A stretch of DNA of 6,951 nt from an uncultured Ruminococcus sp. (GCA_947178195.1 CAMWXM010000154.1:1-6951); one strand, 5' to 3'. Positions 1-6,196 are shown, numbered from the stretch's first letter. Program-made: numbers and translations. The notes: generated by a model not told the origin, from the sequence alone.

Positions 1-15
1 GATGTAGAACAGGTG

Positions 16-62
16 AAACAGCGCCGCACAAAGATTTTATAGGTCTTTGTGCGGCGCTGTTT
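16..62. terminator. Strong hairpin after the padR operon, probably a bidirectional terminator
   Basis: Perfect 19-bp arms (16-34 and 44-62) enclose a 9-nt loop (35-43). The right arm touches the TAA stop of the DUF4097 gene (62-64), so the hairpin forms immediately after that gene ends on the minus strand. Read on the plus strand the hairpin is followed by a T-rich run (TTTTAATTAGTTTT), the classic intrinsic terminator layout. Read on the minus strand the U run is only UUU followed by CACC, so termination there is plausible but weaker. The arm carries CAGCGCCGCACAAA, which occurs again at 2316-2329, so the hairpin may also belong to a dispersed repeat family. Confidence 0.75.
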
Positions 63-1198
63 TAATTAGTTTTCATTTTAATATCGCCGCTGGTGGTATT
101 TATTCTGCATTTATCTAGCGTTTTATTTAAGGTTATGTCAATAGCCGGTACGTCTATATCACCGCTGTTGGTTTCAGTTATAAAGAGTTTTTCTGTAAGG
201 AGATTTCCGTAAACGTCTCCGCTTGTAGAAGAAATTTCAAGAGACTTTCCATCGCTGTCTTTTAAGTTGATTTCTCCGCTGGTAGTTTTCATATTTATAT
301 TACCTTCGCAGACAGTCTCTTTGAGTTCAACATCTCCGCTTGTGGCTTTAACGGAAATTTCTTTACTGCGTATAGCTGAAAAGTTAATATCACCGCTTGT
401 AGATTCAGCAAAAATATTTGAACTGCTTATTATTGAAAAATTTATATCCCCGCTTGTGACTTCAGCAGAAATATCCGAACACATTATATTTGTCAGCTCT
501 ATATCTCCGCTGTTAGATTCGGCGGAAATTACAGAACAGTTCATATCCGACAGTTTTATAGCACCGCTGCTGGTGCTTAAATCCATGTTATTAGTGCTGA
601 TGCCGCTTAAATATATATTACCGCTTGTACTGTTTATTGTTACGTCTGACGAGTCGTTTTTGCAATTTACATCGCCGCTTGACGTATTGATTTCTACTAA
701 GTGAAATCCAAAACATTCCGGAATATCTATATCGCCGCTACTGCTTTTTAAATACAGATTTCCGTACTGTCCGAAAGGCTCTATTTCCGTGTATTCTCCC
801 ACAGGAATTACCTTATGCAGCGGCAAGCTCACCGTGATTTCAGCTTTATAGCTGTTCCAGTTTATGTCTATAAAATGATACCAGTTTCTATTATCAACGT
901 AGTTGATTTTTAGCGTATTATTTTCAACGTATGCCTTATGGGGCCTATCCTTTTCTGCTGTGCATGTCACCTCGATAGTATCATTTTTTGAGGGTACAAA
1001 ACGTATGTCGCACATTGTTGTATCTATTTCTATATTTTCAAAAGGCTCTTCTATCTGATATATATTAGTCTCATACTCTACCGTATTGAATTTTGAAAAA
1101 TCAAAACCGATCGCAGCCGATGTGATGAAAAAAATGATACATCCGATTATGACCGCTCCGACTGAAATTACAATTAATGATTTTTTTGATTTACTCAT
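62..1198 (-). CDS. Membrane-anchored DUF4097 family beta-strand repeat protein
   Basis: A 378-residue protein, last gene of the padR operon. Lys-rich residues 2-6 precede one hydrophobic segment (about 8-29), which should anchor it with the rest outside the membrane or act as an uncleaved signal. Residues 45-145 are a lead-in beta domain. Residues 150-374 hold 12 copies of a short repeat centred on S/T-S-G-D-I/V, with Ser-Gly at 154, 174, 192, 211, 230, 249, 268, 287, 307, 326, 345 and 370. The spacing is mostly 19 residues, as expected for a beta-solenoid with one rung per repeat. This is the DUF4097 (putative adhesin) pattern; family members have no known enzymatic activity. The start has an excellent site, AAGGAGG (1207-1213), 8 nt upstream, and its ATG overlaps the DUF1700 stop as ATGA. 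Its role is unknown; envelope stress sensing or surface interaction is inferred from genes of this kind. The family call is secure. Confidence 0.9.
   Translation of the reverse strand: MSKSKKSLIVISVGAVIIGCIIFFITSAAIGFDFSKFNTVEYETNIYQIEEPFENIEIDTTMCDIRFVPSKNDTIEVTCTAEKDRPHKAYVENNTLKINYVDNRNWYHFIDINWNSYKAEITVSLPLHKVIPVGEYTEIEPFGQYGNLYLKSSSGDIDIPECFGFHLVEINTSSGDVNCKNDSSDVTINSTSGNIYLSGISTNNMDLSTSSGAIKLSDMNCSVISAESNSGDIELTNIMCSDISAEVTSGDINFSIISSSNIFAESTSGDINFSAIRSKEISVKATSGDVELKETVCEGNINMKTTSGEINLKDSDGKSLEISSTSGDVYGNLLTEKLFITETNSGDIDVPAIDITLNKTLDKCRINTTSGDIKMKTN
79..751 (-). repeat. 57-bp tandem coding repeats within the DUF4097 gene
   Basis: The repeat region of the DUF4097 gene appears in DNA as degenerate tandem units of about 57 bp (19 codons). 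Each contains a plus-strand core close to TCACCGCT(T/G)GT, the complement of the codons for Ser-Gly-Asp. There are 12 units; the flanking parts of each have diverged while the SGD codons stay recognisable. That implies selection on protein structure rather than a recent DNA expansion. Confidence 0.8.
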
Positions 1199-1779
1199 TT
1201 CCCATTCCTCCTTGATTTGAATATTTTATCAAAAAGCTTTTTGCTTAATATTACAAAAAATTTTACAACTGCGTTTAATCCCAAAAAAGTCAATATTGCA
1301 AGTCCTCCGCAAACCAGAGCAGTTCCCAGAAAGCCACAGGACTGTAATATATCTCCTGAAAATAAAAATTTAAACGTGCTAAAAAGGCTGAACAAAGCTG
1401 TTGCCGCCAGAGAAAAATCCACAGCATATAATGAAAAAAGTATACTACAGGCGCATATATAGAACGCCAGAATAAGTATAAATACCGTCATAACAAGAGG
1501 TAGCCACAGCGGAAATCCTAAAATGATCAGAACTATTTCCAACGGCTTGAAATTCCTTTTTTCAGGCTTTTGGGTTATCGGAATTGATGTTTCAGATAAT
1601 ATCTGTTCTGCTATTTCGTCTATTGACCCCAGTGATTCGACAGCTTTTTCTTCTGATATGCCGTCTTCCATTACGTCCTGAATAAGCTCTTCATAAAATC
1701 CAAGAGATCTGTCAATATCATTTGGCGGCAAGCCTTTTAATTTTTCTCGTATACCGTCAAGAAATTCTTTCTTTGTCAT
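1195..1779 (-). CDS. DUF1700 / HAAS-domain membrane protein
   Basis: A 194-residue protein. Residues 1-63 are a charged helical domain starting MTKKEFLDGIREKLKGLP, with the motif E-E-L-I-Q-D at 30-35 and a helix like S-E-E-K-A-V-E-S-L-G at 42-51. This is the hallmark of DUF1700 (HAAS) proteins. A linker (64-78) leads to several hydrophobic segments (about 80-118, 122-139 and 147-178), so probably three or four membrane spans, and a basic C-terminal tail (K180-K194). Family knowledge: such genes very often lie directly after a padR gene and before DUF4097 genes, and are thought to work with them in envelope signalling; the mechanism is not established. The ATG overlaps the end of padR by 23 bp and has GGGAGG (1788-1793) upstream, inside padR. 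The stop overlaps the next ATG (ATGA), so translational coupling is likely. Confidence 0.9.
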   Translation of the reverse strand: MTKKEFLDGIREKLKGLPPNDIDRSLGFYEELIQDVMEDGISEEKAVESLGSIDEIAEQILSETSIPITQKPEKRNFKPLEIVLIILGFPLWLPLVMTVFILILAFYICACSILFSLYAVDFSLAATALFSLFSTFKFLFSGDILQSCGFLGTALVCGGLAILTFLGLNAVVKFFVILSKKLFDKIFKSRRNGK

Positions 1780-2092
1780 CGTCTGTTTCCTCCCTGATTA
1801 TAAATTCATATATTGACATAATTTCATTCCATTCCTTTTTGAAGGTTTCGATACGTTCAAGTCCAGCTTCGGTAATATGATAGTATTTGCGCAGCCGTCC
1901 GTTATGCTCCACAGAATGAACAGTCAGATGCTTTGCGGTTTCAAGCCTTCTGAGAATAGGATATAATGTAGACTCAGATATTTCGATATAGGGCTTCATA
2001 TCCTTTATCATCTGATATCCATAGGAGTCTTTGGCTTTTATTGTTTTTAATACGCATATGTCTAAAAGACCTCGTTTTAACTGAATATCCAT
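1757..2092 (-). CDS. PadR family transcriptional regulator
   Basis: A 111-residue DNA-binding protein, first gene of the minus-strand operon. Residues 5-58 form the PadR winged helix-turn-helix: G-L-L-D-I-C-V-L at 8-15, Y-G-Y at 24-26, and recognition helix S-T-L-Y-P-I-L-R-R-L-E at 41-51. The wing with G-R-L-R-K-Y-Y-H-I-T-E-A-G lies at 65-77, followed by a C-terminal dimerisation helix (78-101). This short form matches the PadR-s1/s2 type. I chose the ATG at 2092 because AAGGAGGG (2099-2106) sits 6 nt upstream. An in-frame ATG at 2143 would add 17 residues but falls in the -35 box and so cannot be in the transcript. PadR regulators normally repress their own operon by binding an inverted repeat; a candidate is present at the promoter. 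The inducer is unknown. Confidence 0.95.
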   Translation of the reverse strand: MDIQLKRGLLDICVLKTIKAKDSYGYQMIKDMKPYIEISESTLYPILRRLETAKHLTVHSVEHNGRLRKYYHITEAGLERIETFKKEWNEIMSIYEFIIREETDDDKERIS

Positions 2093-2098
2093 AATATA

Positions 2099-2106
2099 CC
2101 CTCCTT
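2099..2106 (-). promoter_or_regulatory. Ribosome binding site of padR, fixes its start
   Basis: Read on the minus strand this is AAGGAGGG, a near-perfect anti-Shine-Dalgarno match 6 nt before ATG 2092. It decides against the longer in-frame start at 2143. Confidence 0.9.
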
Positions 2107-2112
2107 TGCAAT

Positions 2113-2138
2113 ATATTATATCACACATAGTATAATAT
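2113..2138. promoter_or_regulatory. Palindrome overlapping the promoter, candidate PadR operator
   Basis: Perfect 8-bp arms ATATTATA (2113-2120) and TATAATAT (2131-2138) are separated by 10 bp. The dyad covers the -10 box and the whole spacer up to the edge of the -35 box, so a dimer bound here would block RNA polymerase. PadR dimers are known to bind AT-rich dyads of about this size in their own promoters. The arms are AT-only and partly made of the -10 box itself, so some symmetry could be coincidental. Confidence 0.55.
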
Positions 2139-2143
2139 GTCAA
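2115..2143 (-). promoter_or_regulatory. Consensus sigma-A promoter of the padR-DUF1700-DUF4097 operon
   Basis: On the minus strand there is TTGACA (2143-2138), a 17-nt spacer, and TATAAT (2120-2115). Both hexamers match the housekeeping consensus exactly at the optimal spacing. The transcription start should fall at about 2105-2109, giving a very short leader ending in the padR ribosome binding site. Such a strong promoter would need a repressor to be held down, in line with PadR autoregulation. Confidence 0.9.
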
Positions 2144-2263
2144 GGGATATTAAGGCAATATGGCAGAATTTTATTGTCTAGAAAATCGGATATGTAATAA
2201 TTTTTTTATGTAGTGAATAAGATAGGGAATATATGTCAAATATATTATTGGTTAAAAACCACA

Positions 2264-2281
2264 GCCGGACTTATATCCGGC
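2264..2281. repeat. Small perfect hairpin inside the intergenic element
   Basis: GCCGGA (2264-2269) and TCCGGC (2276-2281) form a 6-bp GC-rich stem with a 6-nt loop. On the minus strand it is followed a few nt later by a T run (GGTTTTTAACC), so it could be a weak terminator against transcription towards padR. No gene upstream on that strand obviously needs it. Confidence 0.4.
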
Positions 2282-2313
2282 ACACACGCACAATCCTATT
2301 GGTAAAAGTCTGA

Positions 2314-2347
2314 GGCAGCGCCGCACAAATTAGTACGGTATTGCCTT
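2314..2347. repeat. Imperfect hairpin ending 9 nt before the exported-protein start
   Basis: Arms 2314-2327 and 2334-2347 around the loop AAATTA pair along about 14 positions, with two G-T wobbles and two C-A mismatches. Both arms resemble a common unit close to AGGCAATACCGCAC. It is not followed by a good T run on the plus strand, so it is probably a repeat-element end rather than a terminator. In an mRNA it would sit where a ribosome binding site for the ATG at 2357 is normally found. Confidence 0.5.
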
Positions 2348-2356
2348 AAAATCAAA

Positions 2357-3070
2357 ATGGAGGCGATTGCTATTTTATTTGCAAACAATTTTTGTCTGGG
2401 ATTATTGTCATCGGTATTTTTAGTTTCCGGAAATGCAGGTCAGACTGAAACGGTTCCGATCAAACCGGCGCCGATTTACTCTTCTATTGTAAATACGGGA
2501 GTGACATGCAGAAAAACAGCTGATTTATCTGAAAAATCTGAAAAATTGGAAGAATATGAAACAGATGAAGAGGAATATCAGCCGGAGGAAACGTATGTAT
2601 ACGAGTCGATCGTACCTGATGGAGAGGAAATTGCTGATGAATATGGAAAAGTGTGCTTTTCAGAGGATTTTGACAGCTCTTTTAAAGCGTATATGGATTA
2701 TCGCTGCATAACCGATACTGGCTCGATTCAGTATCAACTGCAGCAGGAAGCCTACACAGACGATAGGGGATTCAGAAGAATAGGCGATGATTACTGCGTT
2801 GCTCTCGGCACAGGCATCACCAATGGCTGCACTGAAAGATTTCTGATCACCCTTGACAGCGGTTACAGCTTCAGCGCTATCGTATCAGACGTCAAGGCTG
2901 ATATTCATACTGACGCTGCAAACCAATATGCTCCAAGAGGAGAAAATTCAGGAAATGTTGTGGAATTTATAATTGATTCTGATAATGCCGACAGCTATAT
3001 GCTCAATTGCGGCAGCGCAGGCTGCTTTGAAGATCTGAGCGGAAATGTTGTTTCAATTGAAAAAATATAG
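2357..3070 (+). CDS. Probable exported protein with an uncharacterised conserved Clostridia domain
   Basis: A 237-residue protein of unknown function. Residues 4-27 are hydrophobic and end near a possible signal peptidase site (G-N-A at 25-27), but the usual Lys/Arg before the hydrophobic core is missing. Residues 56-90 are a very acidic low-complexity linker rich in Glu and Tyr. Residues 105-237 form a compact domain with features I recall from other Clostridia exported proteins: S-F-K-A-Y-M-D-Y-R at 108-116, Y-Q-L-Q-Q at 126-130, G-D-D-Y-C-V-A-L-G at 143-151, D-V-K-A-D-I-H-T-D at 178-186 and G-N-V-V-E-F-I-I-D at 199-207. Cysteines at 51, 100, 117, 147, 158, 218 and 223 could form disulfides. 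The Asp-rich strand recalls double-psi barrel 3D/RlpA-like folds, but I cannot show that. No Shine-Dalgarno lies upstream of ATG 2357; the only GGAGG is inside the gene (2359-2363). The first codons may be altered by the adjacent element. Gene reality is likely, the start less so. Confidence 0.7.
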   Translation: MEAIAILFANNFCLGLLSSVFLVSGNAGQTETVPIKPAPIYSSIVNTGVTCRKTADLSEKSEKLEEYETDEEEYQPEETYVYESIVPDGEEIADEYGKVCFSEDFDSSFKAYMDYRCITDTGSIQYQLQQEAYTDDRGFRRIGDDYCVALGTGITNGCTERFLITLDSGYSFSAIVSDVKADIHTDAANQYAPRGENSGNVVEFIIDSDNADSYMLNCGSAGCFEDLSGNVVSIEKI

Positions 3071-3073
3071 GCA

Positions 3074-3113
3074 TAAAGCTAACGCCGTACAATTTTGTAC
3101 GGCGTTAGCTTTA
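3074..3113. terminator. Intrinsic terminator between convergent genes
   Basis: An 18-bp stem (3074-3091 with 3096-3113) has a 4-nt loop. On the plus strand it is followed by ATTTTGCTATTTTT, so it clearly terminates the exported-protein gene, whose stop is 3 nt upstream. On the minus strand the hairpin is followed by TGCCTATATTTTTT; it lies about 60 nt past the asnB stop and probably also ends that operon. Confidence 0.85.
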
Positions 3114-3126
3114 TTTTGCTATTTTT

Positions 3127-3163
3127 AGAACCTGTTTACATAGAAATTATGTGCGGAAGTTCT
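3127..3163. repeat. Nested inverted repeat between asnB and the shared terminator
   Basis: The outer arms AGAAC (3127-3131) and GTTCT (3159-3163) and the inner arms ACATA and TATGT are arranged symmetrically around a 5-nt centre, separated by 6-nt unpaired stretches on both sides. There is no U run on the minus strand, so it is not a convincing terminator. It may be a degenerate repeat remnant or an RNA 3' end stabiliser. Confidence 0.3.
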
Positions 3164-3172
3164 TATTTATTA

Positions 3173-4753
3173 TCAGATTCCGCTCTGACCATAATTTGAA
3201 AGAACTCTGGCAGATGGGTCGTCTACGTTACAGCCTTCCCATTCTTTATTAGGCATCCAGAAAGCGACTATCATTTCACCCTGTCCGGGATAATATTTTT
3301 CAAAAATTTCACGATACAAAAGCGATTCCTTTGTAAAAGGCGCAGAGTGAGTATATTGTGCCGACTTCTGAGCAAATTCCTCATCGCTGTAGTAATTCTG
3401 AGCGTATTCCTTCAGATAATCGACCATAGAATGACCAACGGCGTCTGAAAACGCTGCCTTTTCACGGTAAAGAATGTCATGGGGCAGGTAATCTCCTTCA
3501 AAAGCATGTCTGAGCAGATATTTTCCCTTATTATATTTATTAAGCTTCATTTCAGGGTCGATAGACATAACATAATGTACAAAATCCAGGTCGCCGAAAG
3601 GCACTCTTGCTTCCAGAGAATTTACAGATATACATCTGTCCGCTCTTAAAACGTCGTACATGTGAAGCTCTCTTACTCTCTTTACCGATTCTTTCTGAAA
3701 TTCTTCTGCTGAAGGTGCAAAATCGGTATATTTATATCCGAAAAGCTCATCGGAAATTTCACCTGTCAGAAGCACTCTTATATCAGTCTGACGATGAATC
3801 TCTCTGCAAAGCAGATACATGCCCATGCTTGCTCTGATGGTGGTTATATCATATGTACCCAGAAGCTTTATGACCGTTTCAAGTGAAGAAATAACATCAT
3901 CTTTGGTAATGATGACTTCGGTATGGTCGCTGCCGATATAATCTGCAACCTGTTTTGCATATTTTAAATCTATAGCGTCGGTATCCATTCCTATAGCAAA
4001 GGTTTTAATAGGGGTTTTACTTTTTTTCTGTGCAACAGCGCACACAAGTGAGGAGTCCAGACCCCCTGACAGCAAAAATCCTACCTTAGCGTCTGCTGCA
4101 AGACGTTTTTCAATTCCGGCAGAAAGCTTATCATGAATATTTTTACAAATATTATCCAGGTCGTCATGAATAACATTATCTACCTTTGTAATATCACAAT
4201 AACAGATAAATTCGCCGTTTTTCCAGTAATGTCCCGGCGGAAATGGCATTATTTTATCGCATACCTTAACAAGGTTTTTTGGCTCGCTGGCGAATACCAT
4301 GCTTCCGTCCTTATCCTTTCCGTAATACATCGGACGGATTCCGATAGGATCACGAGCGGCGATAAATTCGTCCTTTTCACCGTCGTAGATTATGCAGGCA
4401 AATTCAGCGTCCAGCATTGCAAACATGTCCGTACCGTATTCCTTATACATAGGTAGCAGTATTTCACAGTCGCTGTCACTTTTAAAGGAATAGCCTTTTT
4501 TTATCAGCTTGTCCTTCATATTTTTAAACAGATAAATTTCTCCGTTGCATACGGCATAGCTTCCGTCAAGCTCAAATGGCTGCATCCCCTCAGGAGTAAG
4601 ACCCATGATAGAAAGTCTTTGAAATCCCAGAACTCCCGAACCCAGATCCATTATACGGCAGTCGTCAGGACCTCTTGAAACTGTAGTTTCCAGACCCTTT
4701 GTAACCTTTTGCATACCGCCTATTTTTCCGCAGTAACCCATTATAGTACACAT
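3173..4753 (-). CDS. asnB: Asparagine synthase (glutamine-hydrolysing), AsnB
   Basis: A 526-residue cytosolic enzyme making asparagine from aspartate, ATP and glutamine. The N-terminal class II glutaminase domain (about 2-190) has nucleophile Cys2 exposed after Met removal, R-G-P-D-D at 27-31, Q-R-L-S-I at 45-49, C-N-G-E at 69-72, S-D-S-D at 92-95 and A-R-D-P-I-G-I-R-P at 133-141. The synthetase domain (about 205-526) has the PP-loop S-G-G-L-D-S-S at 229-235 for ATP, T-G-E-I-S-D-E-L-F-G at 330-339, L-E-A-R-V-P-F at 380-386 and a C-terminal D-D-P-S-A-R near 511-516, as in the E. coli AsnB subgroup (554 residues there). Small deviations: MCTIMGY instead of the usual MCGIVG start, and Ile-Ser where the GE(G)(A/S)DE loop usually has Gly-Ala/Ser. 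All catalytic residues I can check are kept. It overlaps the purF end by 13 bp, so coupled translation is likely. Confidence 0.95.
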   Translation of the reverse strand: MCTIMGYCGKIGGMQKVTKGLETTVSRGPDDCRIMDLGSGVLGFQRLSIMGLTPEGMQPFELDGSYAVCNGEIYLFKNMKDKLIKKGYSFKSDSDCEILLPMYKEYGTDMFAMLDAEFACIIYDGEKDEFIAARDPIGIRPMYYGKDKDGSMVFASEPKNLVKVCDKIMPFPPGHYWKNGEFICYCDITKVDNVIHDDLDNICKNIHDKLSAGIEKRLAADAKVGFLLSGGLDSSLVCAVAQKKSKTPIKTFAIGMDTDAIDLKYAKQVADYIGSDHTEVIITKDDVISSLETVIKLLGTYDITTIRASMGMYLLCREIHRQTDIRVLLTGEISDELFGYKYTDFAPSAEEFQKESVKRVRELHMYDVLRADRCISVNSLEARVPFGDLDFVHYVMSIDPEMKLNKYNKGKYLLRHAFEGDYLPHDILYREKAAFSDAVGHSMVDYLKEYAQNYYSDEEFAQKSAQYTHSAPFTKESLLYREIFEKYYPGQGEMIVAFWMPNKEWEGCNVDDPSARVLSNYGQSGI

Positions 4754-6183
4754 TTATTTCCCTCCACATGAATTTTTTCGTCAAATTTATTTTTACTGCA
4801 TGCGTCTGAAACATCTACCGGATAATTGCCGGTAAAACAGCCGCAGCAAAAGCCGTCTTTTTTTCCGCAAAGCTGAGAAAGAGCGTCAACAGGCAGATAA
4901 GCAAGGGAATCCGAGCCTATATAATCCGCAATTTCTTCTGTGCTTTTACAACTGCTTGCAATTAAATTTTTCTCCGAACCGATATCCGTTCCGAAATAAC
5001 AGGAATGTATAAACGGCGGTGAGGAAATACGGACATGAACCTCTTTTGCGCCCGCCTCACGCAAAAGCCGTACAATACGAGCGCTTGTAGTTCCACGTAC
5101 TATTGAATCGTCTATCATTACCACTCTTTTTCCCATAACGCTTTCCCGTATTACATTCAACTTTATTTTGACTGCGCTTTCACGCTGGTTCTGCTGTGGC
5201 TGAATAAAGCTTCGTCCGATATATTTATTTTTAATAAATCCTATTCCATAGGGTATATTTCCAGCCTGAGCATATCCTAAAGCAGCGTCTATCCCCGAAT
5301 CAGGTACGCCTATAACAATATCCGCTTCAACAGGGCTGAATTTATACAGCAGCTTTCCAGCTTCGATTCTTGCATGATGAACCGAAGTTCCCTCGATAAC
5401 AGAATCCGGACGGGCAAAATATATGTACTCAAAAATACATATATCGCTTTTTTTCTGTACATGAGTTTTTATGGAGTGCAGACCGTTTTTGTTTATTACG
5501 ATTATCTCTCCCGGTTCAACGTCCCTAAGAAATTCAGCTCCTACCGTTTCAAGAGCGCAGGATTCGGAAGCTACTACATATGCGCCGTCGGCAGTTGTTC
5601 CTATACACAGCGGACGAAAACCGTGGGTATCACGGAATGCGATAAGCTTTGTAGCCGTCATGAGAATGCATGAATATGCTCCTGAAAGCTTATACATGGC
5701 TTTTTCAACTGCTTCTTCTGTGGAAGCGCTTTCAAGACGTTCATGGACGATTGAATAAGCGATAGATTCCGTATCCGAAGTTCCATGAAATATTGCTCCC
5801 GAAAGCTCGAATCTGCTTCTCAATTCCGCAGCGTTTACCAGATTTCCGTTATGCGCCAGAGCAAGGTTTCCCTTTACATGCCTGATAACAAGAGGCTGGA
5901 TATTATTGTGATTTTTTCCTCCCGAGGTAGAGTATCTTACATGCCCTACAGCCATATTTCCTTTTCCAAGCTCGTCCAGCTCGCTGCGGCTGAAAACATC
6001 CGAGACAAGACCGTCCGCTCTTTTATGGCTGAAAACTCCGTCGTCGCATACCGCTATTCCGCAGCTTTCCTGTCCACGGTGCTGAAGAGCGTAAAGACCA
6101 AAATAAACGCTGGACGCCACATCGGTAGTTTTATTTTCGTAAATGCCGAAAACGCCGCATTCCTCATGTATAGAATCAAACAT
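4741..6183 (-). CDS. purF: Amidophosphoribosyltransferase PurF, iron-sulfur type
   Basis: First committed enzyme of purine synthesis: transfers glutamine amide nitrogen to PRPP to give phosphoribosylamine. Numbering here is from the upstream in-frame ATG at 6204 (487 residues); from ATG 6183 it is 480. The short propeptide M-F-D-S-I-H-E-E precedes nucleophile Cys16. The glutaminase domain has H-R-G-Q-E-S-C-G-I at 42-50, H-V-R-Y-S-T at 88-93 and H-N-G-N-L at 118-122. The PRPP-binding loop V-V-M-I-D-D-S-I-V-R-G-T-T-S is at 361-374. Cys256, Cys402, Cys453 and Cys456 occupy the 4Fe-4S ligand positions known from B. subtilis PurF, so the enzyme should be oxygen-sensitive and need propeptide removal. 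I prefer ATG 6183 because M-F-D-x-I-H-E-E-C is the usual clostridial N-terminus and AAGGCGG and AAAGGA lie upstream; the ATG at 6204 has no ribosome binding site but would overlap the preceding stop by 8 nt. Being outside a pur cluster and beside asnB is unusual. Confidence 0.95.
   Translation of the reverse strand: MFDSIHEECGVFGIYENKTTDVASSVYFGLYALQHRGQESCGIAVCDDGVFSHKRADGLVSDVFSRSELDELGKGNMAVGHVRYSTSGGKNHNNIQPLVIRHVKGNLALAHNGNLVNAAELRSRFELSGAIFHGTSDTESIAYSIVHERLESASTEEAVEKAMYKLSGAYSCILMTATKLIAFRDTHGFRPLCIGTTADGAYVVASESCALETVGAEFLRDVEPGEIIVINKNGLHSIKTHVQKKSDICIFEYIYFARPDSVIEGTSVHHARIEAGKLLYKFSPVEADIVIGVPDSGIDAALGYAQAGNIPYGIGFIKNKYIGRSFIQPQQNQRESAVKIKLNVIRESVMGKRVVMIDDSIVRGTTSARIVRLLREAGAKEVHVRISSPPFIHSCYFGTDIGSEKNLIASSCKSTEEIADYIGSDSLAYLPVDALSQLCGKKDGFCCGCFTGNYPVDVSDACSKNKFDEKIHVEGNKCVL
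4760..4765 (-). promoter_or_regulatory. Ribosome binding site of asnB inside the purF 3' end
   Basis: On the minus strand GGAGGG stands 6 nt before the asnB ATG (4753) and lies within the last codons of purF. Ribosomes finishing purF at 4741 pass right over it, an arrangement for coupled translation of the two glutamine amidotransferases. Confidence 0.85.
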
Positions 6184-6196
6184 ATCCTTTACCGCC

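Larger units (their letters stand above)
2150..2349. repeat. Putative miniature inverted-repeat element, about 200 bp, non-coding
   Basis: The block is bounded by perfect 11-bp inverted repeats, TTAAGGCAATA (2150-2160) and TATTGCCTTAA (2339-2349); similarity continues imperfectly inward for about another 10 bp. If the ends are read as AGGCAATA (from 2153) and TATTGCCT (to 2347), each is flanked by TA, consistent with a TA target duplication as made by IS630/mariner-type transposition. I found no credible gene inside. The right end also folds on itself (2314-2347). The segment CAGCGCCGCACAAA (2316-2329) recurs exactly in the hairpin at 16-62. A dispersed miniature element is the best reading, but a second full copy is not in the window. 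Confidence 0.4.

Noticed and set aside
267..704. Plus-strand reading frame of 145 codons rich in I-S-P-L repeats
   Set aside because: It is the antisense reading of the DUF4097 tandem repeats; its periodicity comes from the real gene, and there is no ribosome binding site.
1217..1462. Plus-strand reading frame of 81 codons opposite the DUF1700 gene
   Set aside because: Antisense to a well-supported membrane protein gene; no recognisable protein features or start signal.
2093..2143. 17-residue N-terminal extension of PadR from ATG 2143
   Set aside because: The upstream ATG lies in the -35 box, outside the predicted transcript, while ATG 2092 has an ideal ribosome binding site.
2174..2202. 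Possible promoter TTGTCT with TGTAATAAT for the plus-strand exported-protein gene
   Set aside because: The spacer is only about 15 bp and the -35 match is poor; in an AT-rich stretch this is not distinguishable from chance.
2150..2349. Riboswitch or small RNA in the intergenic block
   Set aside because: Terminal inverted repeats explain the symmetry better; I recognise no riboswitch core and no proper terminator before ATG 2357.
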